Positions 20,741-34,199 of a stretch of DNA of 62,000 nt are shown piece by piece. Under the pieces are notes generated by a model, which was not told the DNA's origin, did not search any database, and saw nothing but the letters and a program-made list of their open reading frames with translations. Origin of the DNA: Phoronis australis (lineage: Eukaryota; Phoronida; Phoronidae); the NCBI GenBank assembly GCA_002633005.1, contig NMRA01000664.1:1-62000 (forward strand), in the 5' to 3' direction. The position numbers and the translations under genes are program-made. Every line of letters begins with the position of its first letter. Positions within the stretch are counted from its first letter, which is position 1.

Positions 20741-23700
20741 TATCAGCGAAGACTATAATGCAATAAAACAATGGCTGAAATAAATCAAACTGTCGTGGAC
20801 TAAAACGGGTTTTCATCAAATTGGCTTCCGAAATTGTATTCTGCGTGAACAAAAATGTTATTGACATTGATTTCCGAAGAAATACAACAAATGTTAGACA
20901 AAATGCCATTGTTTCTGTTGTGCTTACCCAGGGAAGTTTGTTAAGTGTTAACTATTGGTTTATGACATGTGAGCGCCTACAAGAGATTGCAAGATTGCAT
21001 AAAAATAAAAACTTGTTACCTGATCCTGGAAACTCCATTCGTCGGGAGCTGATGATGTACATGTACGGGGTAGATTTTTGACTATACCAAGAAACTGCTC
21101 CTGTTAATAAAAAAACAATGGAAGTCACACAGGAACACATTATAAATTCGAGCAGACATTCATCTATTTGATACATTTTCATTCAAACAATTCGAGAAAG
21201 GAGGCGTTAAGTGTGTGAATTGCTTCCTTCCATGTGGCAAATACTATGCAAACATGACATATCATGTCGCTTTCCTAAAATACACTGTATAACAATGCTA
21301 CATTTCTCGCACTGGCATTCGAAGTAAATTGTAACAGTTGCATAAAATGTAACAGCTTGTTACATTTTAGGAGAGACCTGCAATGTAATATGTAACAGTG
21401 ACGTAAAATGTAACAGTTGTTAATTTTAGGAAATTGATACATTTTACGTCGCAGATGTATTAGTGCCCCCACGGAAACCACATTGGGTAGGATGTAGCAA
21501 GCCATTACATTTAAAACAAAGTTAATTATAAATAAGTTATTTCGGAAATCTTAAAACAGGAAGAACAGAGATAGGCCAGTGTATATTTAAATTAACGGGT
21601 CTCCATGTACAGTAGCTGGTTGGCTGGCTACAAGATTTGCAATTTTGTGTTACGGTGGTGACAAGATAAACGCCAAATTGGTTATTCTGAAGATATTATA
21701 GACTTCGATTGGTGCGAGCGGCATCTCAACTTTCGACACAAAATGGGGTTCCTGATGGTGCTGCTCTATATTAAAATGCCTTCTTAATTAAAGTCCGGGG
21801 CTTGCTGTGATACCGTATGTTGGTGTTTATCAACTATATCTGTGTTTCAGATATTAAAATGAATATTTTGCCACCATAGTGGGCCTTTAATTCTGGTAAC
21901 TTTATTCTGTCGATATATTGCTTTCATTTTCATCTCATTCGGTTATTGTTTTTCACATTGATAGTTGTAACGTTTCGTATCTTCATTAAGACTTTATAAA
22001 ACGCTATATTCTTATACAGTGAAAGCATTATAACAATCCGTTCCAGAAAAGATTTGACATGCCATTTTTATTTTAGATTTCCGAATTTTTGTGGTTGACA
22101 TTTAACGTGGTATTTGAATGAAGTTGAATGATTGCAATTACGTGATTTGAAACATGGCAACTTGCAATTACTGTCAAATGTAAAAAGCAGACACACAGTG
22201 ACATGCTTCACTACTAAACAATCGGTTATAAATATACTACTTTTCATACATAACAATATTGTCTTGTTGTCGATGTTATTTATGTACCAAAAACAGGTTA
22301 TGTCCGGTAAGGGCCTTTTACCATTTGCAACAAAATAGTTTTTGTCGTATACGACTTAGATTTCTTGGCATTTCTTTGAACTTTAATTAACAGACACACA
22401 AATGCCTAGAACAGCTCAGAGAATGTCATGCAAAATTGTACAAAATTGACATTTCCGTTTCTAATGCAAGTGAAGAAAACAATAACAGAAAAGGACGGAT
22501 TGAAAATGGACGTTTTTTTCTGGATCAAACCCATGCTCTAATGTGGGGCTCTGAGTGAGGGAAGTCGGTACTTATACCTTTACTACTATTAGATGTTACG
22601 TGATTTCAGGTTTTAAGCGGGGTCGGTAAATAAACTTAGACTAACGATTTACAATAAAATATTCTAAATGTTTCTGGAAGGAGACCAGAATTTCCAGGAC
22701 TTTAAACTGGTGTACACTTTGATACTGTTTTATAATAGTTGGTGTTTTGTAGCAATTACGTGAACATGTGAAAACATGAGGAGAAGATATAAAGAGGCAT
22801 TATCTGAGAAAGCAAAATCACGAAATGTTGGTGGAGTCACTTTCACAAATTAAATTGATACTCAGCACATCACTCTGTGCTCTTATATGAATGACTAAAT
22901 CACATATTTTTACTTGGGTTGATTCTGTAAAATATAAAATAGTACCGTCCCCTGGGGCTTTTCTCTACACAGAGCAAGAACGTCAACAATAGCAAAATAT
23001 GCAAACTCTAATGGAGCTTGTTGACCAGTGTGTGACTTTAAAGATTGTGATTATTTAAGCTAAAGTCATTACTGTCGTTTAATATTGATTTCGTCTAGCA
23101 TCGGATTGGTTTTGAATTTCACCTCTTTCCGAAATTAGAAATCCGATTTTGAAAACGTGTAACGAATTTTCATTGAAAGAGCGATGTAGCTGAAAAGCAA
23201 AAACCTCCTTTGCTTTCAGCAATACCTCGTGGAATTATTCACACATTCCCGGCAATCTGACTTCATTCGTGGGCACTCTCTTCACAATGGCCAGTTGAAG
23301 ATAACGTCTTATTACATTACAAAACTCACCTAATTATACACATCTAAACTCAAATCGAAAGTTTTTACTTAATTAATATTTTCCAATGAATACATTTTTA
23401 AATACCCCATTTTAATTGACCGATAAGAGTTTGACGGGTATTAAGAGAAGAGATCAGGTGCTGGGAATGTAGCATAATAAAGCAATTTGAGCAGATACGG
23501 GCTGTTCGTGCTCTTGAATATAGACAGCAAAGTGGTCTGTAGACGGCGATGAAAAAATGTGTTAACAAACTCTTACGAGAAGTGACTGAAATAGTTCCAA
23601 TACCTGCGCTACATAAACACTTTGGAAGACGTAACAGAATAAAAAACCTCCTGAACAGACCTGGATTTGACAAGGTCTCGGCTGCTGAGCCTACGGTCCG

Positions 23701-26700
23701 ACAGTGTGTCCCATTCACACAAGAACTTCTTGCCGTCAAAACACAGCACCTTATCAGATCATGGAAGGGAGAAGAGAAATGATCTTACAGCTCCAAGACG
23801 TTGACGCACAATTAGTTTAGTTGTCTTGGAGGAAATAAGAACTGAGAGTGAGAGCAATGTGACTTCCCGAAATGATCAGTTATCCATTGGTTTGAGCAAT
23901 TCTGGATACTAGTCCTCTAAATTAACCAAAAGCAACATAGGAACGAGTTACTGCTGAATAATATGCATCACTATTGGGAAGCCATTGGTCCGTAATTCCT
24001 TTCATTATGACGACATTGACCTAAACACACTATGTTGGTATTGTTCGAGTCCGCTCTAAACGTTATCTTTCCAAACAGACCTGGCAATGACCTAATAGCT
24101 CAAACTCTTACGCGACAGCAATTGCTGTCCTCACGAACACTTCTACAGCACTTCTCACTTGTGAGTGTGCAACTAAACATTGTTAAAAAATTATAGATTA
24201 TATGCCAGACTTGTACTCACTATTAAATATATTGCAGTGATTTGTACCTCCTGCAGAAAACAACTATTTACTTAGGAGATAGCAGAATTGTTAGAGGAAA
24301 CAGCCAAGGCAAGACTTGTTCCTTCAAGTAACACGTGTAAGACAATGGATTAGTACCTAATATTTCAAGTGAGGTCTAACTTAATGGTTGATATTCTTGA
24401 AAACAACCGTCACAAGCTTTTTCATTTGACAAGAGCAACATGTTATAAAAAATCCTATGTACTGAGTTTCGCAATGATGAAGTTAGTTGTGTCATTCATG
24501 AACCTTTTTTCAGATCACTTTGTGAATTTAGATTTTCTGTATTTTGTGTCTCGATCCCTTTTAACCTCTATAAGCGGCTGGAAGACTTTCCTAAGGATTA
24601 TTTTAAAAACCCTTCATCCCCTCACTCCATAATCCCTCGACGCACGACCCCCTTGACCCACAACCCCCACGACCCACGACACCTTCTACACACGACCATT
24701 GGCAACCAATGTATCTTTGCGCTCTTTACACATTTCATAACCATACGTTGCCGAAAGAGTTCTCCTTGAGACTTACCTATACGCGAATCTTCTTTGGCTG
24801 AAGTTTGGTGATTGAAATCAGAAAGTTACGTAATAACGTGTCCTGGATTAGTAAATGGGGCTATTCGACAATCTTTACATTGCAAGAGGGCGTGCGTGTA
24901 CTAATGGTGATAGATTAAGCAGCCTCGATTTCACGAGCCTTTTAAATACATTGTGAAATTGCTTGCAGCCGGGTCAACTGAATCTGAGACAGCGTGAAGA
25001 GTGGTTGGTGCTTCTACGAGAGGAAATAAGCATGACCTTTTATAAAGGTAAGGTTTGTGACAATTTTAACATTTATTCCATGTTTAAAATACTGGTACCT
25101 GTTAATTGAGGTACTGGCCGACGTTCGCGGCAGTCGCCAGTCGGGATAATCATCGTTTCTTGTGATGTGTGTTACGATACTTGACGTAGCAATTTTCGTA
25201 TATCAAAGCAGTATTATTCATGTTTGGAATGATTTCTAACAGATTTATCATTGACAGTTCCATCAATCAACGCTGAATGTTTTTGCTGTCAACTCGATAT
25301 TTGTTAGTGAGGTAAGATTACAACCTAAGCCCAAAGGGTACTTGACAAATATCCATTAGACCATTTGTTTAATCCCTATCCTATGCCGTCCGGAAATCTA
25401 TTACACGTTCACATGGAAATATATCATGTCTGCTTTCACATGACCTTTGGTTTTTAGGTTTGAACGCTAGTACCGTGAAGAGGAGATATGCATTGCTTCG
25501 GCAACCGTACCTGAAAATACAAAATTATTTGTAACAGTTGGCTGAAGGCGGCTAACCAGCAACATCTTCCTATCCAGTGCAGATCTGTTGTCAAAGTCTA
25601 CTTTCTATGTCGGATATAAAGAACAAAGCCTTTGGAATGGGACAGCTATTTTTTAACAATGGTTTGTATGTTGTTTCGTTAATTTACTTATTCAGGTCCT
25701 AAGCAACTCATTGGGTGTAAATAATAGGTAATAGAGTACGGGAAAAAATGGTGAGGTAATTCTTAAACTTCATGAATTTTTTTCACGTTTCATGAAACTG
25801 TTTTTCTATCCACTGTCAACCCTTAAAAACATATTACATTCTGTAAACTCTTAACAACTGAGCAGTTTTCACTCATGCCTTAAAATTTTACAAGTTGTTT
25901 ATGCAAACAATGGTGCCTCAGGATTTTTAAATACCCTTAATCAACAGAAAGATTATCGATCATTTTTATGTGACCCAAGTTTTCATATCCACTTTGATAA
26001 GAAAAATAAAAAATATGAGAAACGGTTTCCTCAGCCTTAGACCAGACGTGTTCTTCACAAACCCACGAGTCTTTAATCGGTGTTCATAATTGCTGAAAGT
26101 ACGTGCATCAAAAATCCCACTGTTTGAAAATGGTAACAAATGTTTGGAGTTGCATCAAATAACCTGCATATTTTTAGACAAGTGATGAGACTAAAGCGTT
26201 GTTATGGCTAGGAATGAAAAAATAATTTTGTAGTTCTATAAAAATCATTACTTATATTAAATACAGCTATGCATTCCGGATATAGTTATTATTTTATTTT
26301 GGGTGAAATTGTAAAGCTGTTACCATATCATATTTTTGAAAAACAGGGGAAACGTTTTTATGCAACCTGACGTACTTAATTGTTCATGTTTCACTATTTG
26401 TTCCAAGTTCAGTAACATTTCAAGGCCACTTCAAGCTGCAACATAGACAAGCTTTGTTACTCCTTTCTCTTCCCACAGCATGTTGTCCACACACCAGCAG
26501 TGTTGCATGGCACAGTGTACAAGCCAGTGGTACTGGAGAATTTTTAATCGCAATAATAAGTTACCACACGAAAATGTGCCAGTGGACTGTTTGTGTGTGA
26601 AGAGGAACCATATCTGACTGATACACCGGCCAGCCTCATTGGTGAGGATGCCCTTTCACAGCCAATGAGTGGTGTGGACAACAATGGCTGATTTCCTTTC

Positions 26701-29700
26701 TTGGAAGAAACAAGAGGGACTGAACCTAAAGAACACTTAGTAACACTCTGGTCTAGTTCAGGGTCAGATTTTGAGCACAAAGAGAGTCAAGTGATATGAT
26801 GTTTTGTTTACCTTCAATTATCTAATTGTAGATGTTACTGAGGCTGAATGAGGTTACGCAAAGGAAATCCACGTGACAAATCTGGACCTTTTTAAAGCCT
26901 TTTTATTGGGCCATTGAAACTCGATATCAGTGAAATGAAAAAGCATTTGATATAAATACCTGTCCTTTCTCTCTGAGCGACATTAATTTTTCCTTTCAGA
27001 AGAAAGGCTTTATACTAAAGGTAAAAACTTTTACAACTTGGTACGCATTATTTTGAGAATGACATCCAGGGACTGCATCGATTGTCTTATTGTCAGTAAA
27101 AAGCCCGTGAGTGTTACACGTTGATGATCGAATAAATTTTCATCAACAGGCAAATAAATACTCAATTTAAATAATCAAACCACAACATTTCTTCAGTTTT
27201 AAAGCCCCATACAGTGCAGTTGTGGTTCTTGTTTATAAAGCTGAAGTGATTACCGATTACACTAGCAATTGCAATTTACCTGTTGACCCATAGAAATTTC
27301 CGGCGATCAAAATGAAATATTTCCTTTGATTCCATTCGATTTGTTTATGTGTGAAACTATGTTTTTAGCTTTCTTAAGAAGGCTTTTGAACAGTTTTAAG
27401 TTTTATTTTAACTTGTCTAGAACAAAAGTTCCACATGTACATGTACGCAAAGTATGTTTTCAACCGTATTTAAGTGAATAAGAATCTCCTATGCACAAGA
27501 TTTGAGAATAAATAGTAATCGATGTATTTAAAAATGGCAAACTGAATAACCCCATATACACAACGGAAGCACATTTTTGTTAAAAACAATTGTAGTTTTC
27601 CCAATGTAAAAGAGTTCGTAATCAGTGATATCAAAGGCTGTCTATCTGAATTAGAAGATTCAAGTTGCTCATGTTATTGCTGAAGGACTGCTTTTCACTT
27701 TGTTGCAAGGTACAACAGACGGTGAAGCGGCTGGTTTCAGTCGTTTTCTTTCACCTGTAACAGAGAAATATTAGCAAATTATAAAAGAAAACACAAGACA
27801 AAACTACTTTTGTAACGTAAAACATATTTCACATTCCATCTTCATGTGTTTACGTAGAAACTGTTGTACCTACATGTAAGCCTTATTCAAAATATATATG
27901 TGGAGCAGGCTAAAACTGATTTAAGAATCTGTATTTTTAGGGCACCTAAAATGTGTTTCTGATCTCAACAAATAAAATTCCTTCTAGGTGTTACTATTTA
28001 TTCCAATGCAGTGTTACGAATTTGCTTAATGGCTCATTCATGTTAATTCGGTAACTAGTCTGGTAGTCCTAGGGGTGGGGTCCGCTATAAAATAATGAAA
28101 CTCAATCATCTAGAGAATTGTATTGGACATAGTTTTGAAAAGTGACTCCTGTGAAAAAGTCACCATTGACTTCTGAGAGGCATGTCCCATCCACCTCTTA
28201 TATTGAGAGCACTCTCACCCAGGACATTATGTAAATACGTTATATGTGCTACTGGCGTACCATCCGGGTCCCCGGGTGAATTTCTGAAGATAAAAACTTG
28301 GTTCCACTGAAAAAGCCCGTCATTCAGTGGTAATTAGTGGGCATAACATCACTTATCGATGTCGATGGAAACTTAATTGCTAACAACTTACCAAGTAACG
28401 TGACTATGTAGTATCTCAATGGAAATGAATAGAGCACACACACGAAACGTGAGCCTTCGGCATCCATGAACTTTTTGTCACTTGGTGGACACTTTTGACA
28501 TCAATTCTCCAGCCTGTAGTAACCATAGGTTTTTTTGGATATGATGACCACCTGTCGAAGATTTGCATCCAGGAAATAATGAGGCTTAGCGCGACGACGT
28601 ATTTTGATAACAATTCGTCTTTTTACAAGCTGTTCAAATGCAGACAGCGACGCATGCGCAATTCAATCACCACTAGTATAGCAGCGCCACCGTCTTGAAT
28701 AGCCCTATCGGTGAGCGTGCTATCCTTGTTCCCTAAATGGTTCCACAAGCAGCTTACAGTTACCTAGTTTTACTAAACATAGGGAGACAGTACGTTACCG
28801 TGAATGGAGATATTTTTGTATTTGCTTTCTGTTGTATAGTCGCTTGCAATATACTCCACGTGACGCTAATATACCAGTTTTTTCCACACTGTTTTTACTA
28901 AAAAATAACTGATCCGTCGGTTCCTCACACTCTCCCTAAAAAACTTGAATAAGCTATACACTGAAGAGTGGACGTGACGATTACAGTTTACCGGGAACGA
29001 CATTTGTAACATTGGTAGGTGTTTGGTTTGATTCTGTTTTTGACTTTAAAATTACGAACAAATCTAATATCTAAATTGTAAAAAAGGGAAAAGCCAACAG
29101 AACTCACGGCCCTACTTCTTGATTCTGTCAACCAACACTTGCTATGTGTTCAAATCCAGTCGATTTTTAAAACAATTCCCTTGATTCTGACGTGGCATCG
29201 TTACAGATGGTTATGCTAAGAAAAATTTTGAATTTCTGCAGAACGTTTTCATCATACTCCCTGGCATCTGTGTGGGTAATTTCTATATCATGATTACAAT
29301 CGCTTGTTATCAAATTGCGACAAATAATTCATTGATGAATGCCTGCATTTCGAAACTGAAAGTCTTATTACCTAAAATGTTGGAAGATAAGTATGCTATA
29401 ACGCCATTCGTCATTACGTAATTTTGAGTTTTTTTAAAAGTGATAATCAATTACGGAATTCTTCGTTTTAGAGTTCATCTATTGCTGCGGCAAGTGAGCC
29501 TGGTGAAGTGCATTTTGCGTCTGCAGGTGTTTCTAGTGATGAACCTCCACTCTCATGGGTAAAGACATATTCCACATATTTTGACCACTGCCGTCACTCT
29601 CTGTTGTTCATATAACATTTGCTGAATTTTCATCATCAAATTAAATTCAAGGAGTGTCAGGTGACTGACGGTAGTGGTTGAGCTTTTGTTCTTGGGGTCA

Positions 29701-30120
29701 TCAAACCAATTCTGAAACCTGCACTTAGACTTTGATTTATTTCCTCTATTTTGCAGCAATTTCCTCTGAAGAGACTTAGAAAATTGTGACAAAATACATG
29801 TAGATTGTAATACTCAATATAGGTTGACCAACCTCCAGTCAAAGGGACCGTATTAGATGACTATACCTCCTTATAAATTTGTGGCCACTGCGTGTGGAAC
29901 ATTTTATTGCGCATATGTGGAATTCAGAGCTTCAGGTCTGCGACTTTGTAATGCAGTTTGGGTATCTGCTAGTCTGGGACTGTATAGTAGGCGATTGCTG
30001 GAATTTACAGGTGTGGTCAAGGACTTGATTTTCCAACGCAGTTTATGAGTGTCAAAAAACTCACATCCTGGGGTCTGCATTTTTGGGGTATCAAGAAGAT
30101 GCAGGATTTGAAGTCTCCTC
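20741..30120. other. No recognisable gene
   Basis: More than 9 kb of AT-rich sequence without a convincing coding frame. A 77-codon plus frame at 23549-23782 (MKKCVNKLLREVTEIVPIPA) has plausible amino acid composition but no family I recognise, and the minus strand is open there too. A short C-rich simple repeat (CACGACCC / GACCCACAACCCC) lies at about 24634-24690. A hairpin cluster at 21320-21450 is listed separately. Confidence 0.6.
21325..21450 (+). repeat. TAAAATGTAACAG motif cluster with hairpin
   Basis: A perfect inverted repeat, TAAAATGTAACA (21343-21354) and TGTTACATTTTA (21358-21369), encloses a 3-nt loop. Around it the motif ATGTAACAG or close variants occurs at about 21330, 21392 and 21410, and TACATTTTACG near 21440 is inverted. 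It may be a terminal piece of a small DNA transposon or simple-sequence drift. Confidence 0.6.
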
Positions 30121-30130
30121 CTACCTCACC

Positions 30131-31450
30131 CCTGGCCTGACCGGAGCGCAACCAGAACACAGGCGTGACAGAAATCAGTCACGGTCGCCTCACGCCTACT
30201 CTCCGGGTTGAACTCACGCTTACCTCCGGTTTAGTTAACGCCTTCCTCACGCCTCGTTCACGCTTTCTTCGCGCCTCCATCAAGCTTAACTCACGCTTTC
30301 TTCCCGCCTTCGGTAGCTGTGGTAAACATGGTAGGACACCGGGCTAATCAGTAAAAATACATGTAACGTCTTGATTGCCCCTCGTTTCGGTAAAGTTGCC
30401 GACATTATAGTATATTATAGAGTTTCTTTGCAAGCGGTCATCTATCACACTTGGGTTCCGACTAACTCTGTAATTCCACGTGTTGTTCATACAAACGTCT
30501 TCCTTCAGCTAGTATTGTGTTACACTTACATGTATATGTTCGATTTACGACTTAAGAGCCAGTCCCATCATCGACAAACATGTACAGTAACCACGGTTAG
30601 TAAATACGAATAAACGTGACCCTGTTCCCAGAGTCATCTTTACATGGCTGTGGACTCCTTGAAACTTGTCACAGGTGGATATAGTTAATGCGCCCTAAAA
30701 ATAGCCTACGCATCTTGTGAAGTATTGTGTCACTCCGTAAGTTTTTGCCCCGCACTGGCGTACAGAAAATTTCAATAGGCCACCCTTCTGACATACCCAT
30801 CCCTTACTGCAAGCAAATGTTTTGACTTAAAAGACCTGAATCCGTATAGTGCAGCTCAATTATTTGTAGCCCCCTCCCCGTAGTACATGCGTTTCGACTG
30901 AGTACACAGTATCCCCTGGGTACTTCTTCACTAAAATAATAATAGCGGTCATCTGTTTGACTCGTCAAATGCATGGGCGTGATCAGTTTTCTCCGCATGA
31001 TGCCGGAACTTGGGATCAATGTGCTCAGAATTGACATGCTATGCTCCTTCATATCGTGAAGGCAATTGAATAATTCCGCCATGTACACGCGTGTTAAGAT
31101 TCTCGATTAGTTTACATAAAAACAAATAATTATATATAAGTGAAAAGTAAAGTCCACAGGTCTGTTTTCTGAAGTGACTTAAGATTTGAGACGGGAATTT
31201 TGGTCGTATACTGCACGTGACGATTTCAAAAAAAATAAACCTCACATGAGCAACAGTCTATGAGAATACACACCACTGCTAGTTACTGATGTAATTTTAA
31301 TAAATTACTTTATCATCTGCGATGCAGGTAAACTCACGCCTAACCCACGGTAAGCTCCGGGTACATTCACGCTCAGGCTCACGCCAGCTGTCACGGTTGA
31401 TTCACGCCTCACTCTCCGGTCTGTCTCCGGTTACGGTCACGGGTGGCTAG
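30131..31450 (+). repeat. Paired clusters of TCACGCCT / CTCCGG motifs
   Basis: The left cluster (30155-30310) repeats CTCACGCCT, TCACGCTT and CTCCGG. The right cluster (31325-31470) repeats ACTCACGCCT, TTCACGCTC and CTCCGGT. One segment is shared in direct orientation: 30179-30206 (TCACGGTCGCCTCACGCCT then ACTCTCCGG) against 31391-31419 with few changes. Inverted versions (GGCGTGACAG, CACCGGAGAGAG) occur at the outer ends. The 1 kb between them shows no gene. Clusters of short motifs in both orientations near two ends recall subterminal repeats of a non-autonomous DNA transposon. The ends and target duplication are not resolved. Confidence 0.45.
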
Positions 31451-31469
31451 ACCGGACAGACACCGGAGA

Positions 31470-33020
31470 GAGTCTAATAATTCAGTGGCTGTACTGTAGT
31501 ATAAACTGACAACTTGGAGCGAAAGCAGATCACTTATACGGAAGCTGGTACTGTTGAGACATATAAACAATGGGTGCTCAGCAACGTGGAGTGCAGTTAC
31601 AATCAATTAAACTCCATTCCTGTACCAGCAGAGACCAAACGTGTTACAAATCGTCAGATGTGGCCTCTGTTATTACAAGGGCACCAAAAAAACACACCTA
31701 GCCGAGAGATTAGATTCAGTGGCTGCAGCTCAAGTACGTAGCTGGAATTTAACATGCGGTCATGAAACCTGTCCCCTGATACTGAACTTTGGTAATTGTG
31801 TAGGAAGAAATTGCTATTCTAGGGTGTAGATAATCAGTGCTGGTCTGGCGATTTTTCTTAGGTTGAGTACTTGTTGGTCTGTGGCTGGAGATTAGAAATG
31901 CGGGCATAGAGTTGTTTCCAACCTTCGATAAGTTATACTCCTACTAATGGTTACAGAAATGCTTATACACTGTAAATCACGAAGTAAATCCAAGAAAGGT
32001 TTTCAACTATCAATTTTGGTCACTGGGTGAAGTGTAATCTTCCTCCTGTTAGTCTTTTGCCTTAAATTTATTTCAGGTGGTTACATCCATATGACTGTAG
32101 AAGTGCTTGGATTTTACGTATTGTGATTATACTTTTTCATATTCTGACTGTCATCAACGTCTTTCCGCTCCAGATATTTTGCATCTTGGTCCAACCAACC
32201 CAAGGCTTTGACGTGAAGGCGATGGGGGGAATTTGGGTGTGGAGAGTGATTGTAATAACCGAGGGACAATGAGAGCCATCTTCTTCGCGTATTCCATTTT
32301 ACCTTTGACCGAATGACCTGGGAAGAATCGTTCCTGCCAAGCCGCCGATGAGTGGCGCTAAGACTGCTCCGAGAAATCTGCCTCGCTGTAGAATCTGCCT
32401 TTTAGTTTTCAGAGGCGTTGCGTTTCCTCTTGCAGTGCATCAAAGCGTCAGTAGACGCGAATGAGATCACACGAATTGGAAAAGTGACCCAAGGCCAGTG
32501 ACGTTAGACAATGACATGCAACATGACTGAATTGGTATTCAACAGCTAACGTGACGGTAAAAAATACAGAATCGACGACATTGCAGAAGAATAATATAGA
32601 GATAGCGTACTTCACTTATTCCTTCAGTTAAAGCGATATAAAAGGAATGACTTTTCCACACAAACATACATAGTTACATCGAGGTGTGTGAAAATTATTG
32701 TAACCACCACGATTTGGACGCCTTCTTCTTTTGGTCACTAGAAGAGGATATGGCGAAAGTGATTAAAATAGTAGAAGCGGGGGCAAAGAGAATATCCAGA
32801 GGCCATGATCATCGTTTACAAATACGTGACTGACTCACAAATGAGTTGGTCACTTGTTTATACATGACTCATTCGTGAGTCGGTTGGCGATACATAACCT
32901 TAGTATTACATGTACGTGCAGACCTTTGCTATTCACGCGGAACAACGTTATGCCCAGTAGGCATGGAAACACGTCAGACAATTTGTACAGCAATGTGATG
33001 ATTTTGTAGCTCATCATCAT
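31470..33020. other. No recognisable gene; AP-1-like palindromes
   Basis: No coding frame is supported. At 32828-32882 two short palindromes, ACTCACAAATGAGT and ACTCATTCGTGAGT, lie about 30 bp apart, each containing or abutting TGACTCA, the consensus for AP-1-type bZIP factors. Regulatory use is speculative. Confidence 0.5.
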
Positions 33021-33239
33021 CTGATTGAGGCATCTTGGTTTTATGAACGAGAAATGCTCGCACGCTATTTACAATGACCTCTTTGAAGGTAACTGCGATA
33101 GATCGGAGAATCTGTTACAGAACAAACTGGGAGCTATTTTTTCTGATATTCGGATTCGGATTCGTCTCCAGATTGGCTTATTATTCTATCTATTTATATT
33201 TTTCAGCAATGAAAGAACACTGCTACAATATTTGTGTTC

Positions 33240-33552
33240 ACTACGTAACGAAACCTGCAGCAACATCGACGAATGGTTCAAGGGGAAGACACGCTTGCGA
33301 ATTCTTTGGCAGGACATTGAGCAGAAGGGACAGTGTCGAGAGATAACGATGCAGCCAAAATCGGTGTAATAGCCCAAAATGTGGCTCTAATTTCAGCTCG
33401 GCTTGAAGGTCATCGCTGACGAACCGGAGGCGGCAATTGTTATCCCCGCGAACATCGAACCCGCTATGGCTGCCCTCTATCAGGATAAATGGCCTGCTAT
33501 GCGTACAAGAGCAGCTAAGGGAAGAAGGCTGCAAAACATTTGCAGGGGTTGA
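33240..33552 (+). pseudogene. Possible coding relic upstream of the DNA polymerase
   Basis: Two overlapping frames look protein-like. One, near 33345-33419, reads AKIGVIAQNVALISARLEGH and stops. The other, 33397-33552, is 51 codons long with IPANIEPAMAALYQDKWPAM and then a basic RTRAAKGRR stretch before TGA. TTTCAG directly before 33397 looks like a splice acceptor, so an exon start is an alternative to a frameshift. It lies on the same strand as the polymerase relic starting about 0.7 kb downstream and may belong to the same element. I cannot assign a family. Confidence 0.35.
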
Positions 33553-34199
33553 ATCCTGGGGTGAAAACCTGAGGGTTTTTAGGCTACAGACTGTCGTATT
33601 TATTATAAATTTTGCTAATGGTTTCATTCTCAGAAAGCAGGAATATAACGAACTCAGGTATTTTCGAGTTTGATTAGCAACGTATTCATGAATGAACCCA
33701 TTGTAGTGAGACGAGAACGAGATCTGGACCATTTTTTCCATCCTAGGTGACCTGGACGTTCTCTAATTGGTGAGACACACGTCGAGGTGGATCGTCGAAC
33801 TCGTTACCAACATGACTGTTTACATAAGATACATGACTGATCACCCCCATCGGTTGCTCACCAGTTTCGATTCCACCATACCTTGCACAACATAAAGGCA
33901 TATGGACGGTGACAAGCGACGGTCACTGGCGAACCGTACATTTACGACATGTAGAAATCTGTAGGGCTTACCTAAGCAAGCCCTGTGGCTCGTTTGGAAT
34001 CCCGCGTGGAAAGTACATAGACGCCAACAAACGTGTGATAACAGTGTGAGACGCGTTTTTTTTTTTGGAAAAGCGTACGCAACACTACTCGCATTTTTCG
34101 AGAAACTGGAAGAAGGATACGTCGTTCCCGAAAGCAATCGGTAATAACCGTACAGAGCAGCGTTTGATATAGAGACGTTCAGGAAAGCACCGAAAAAAG

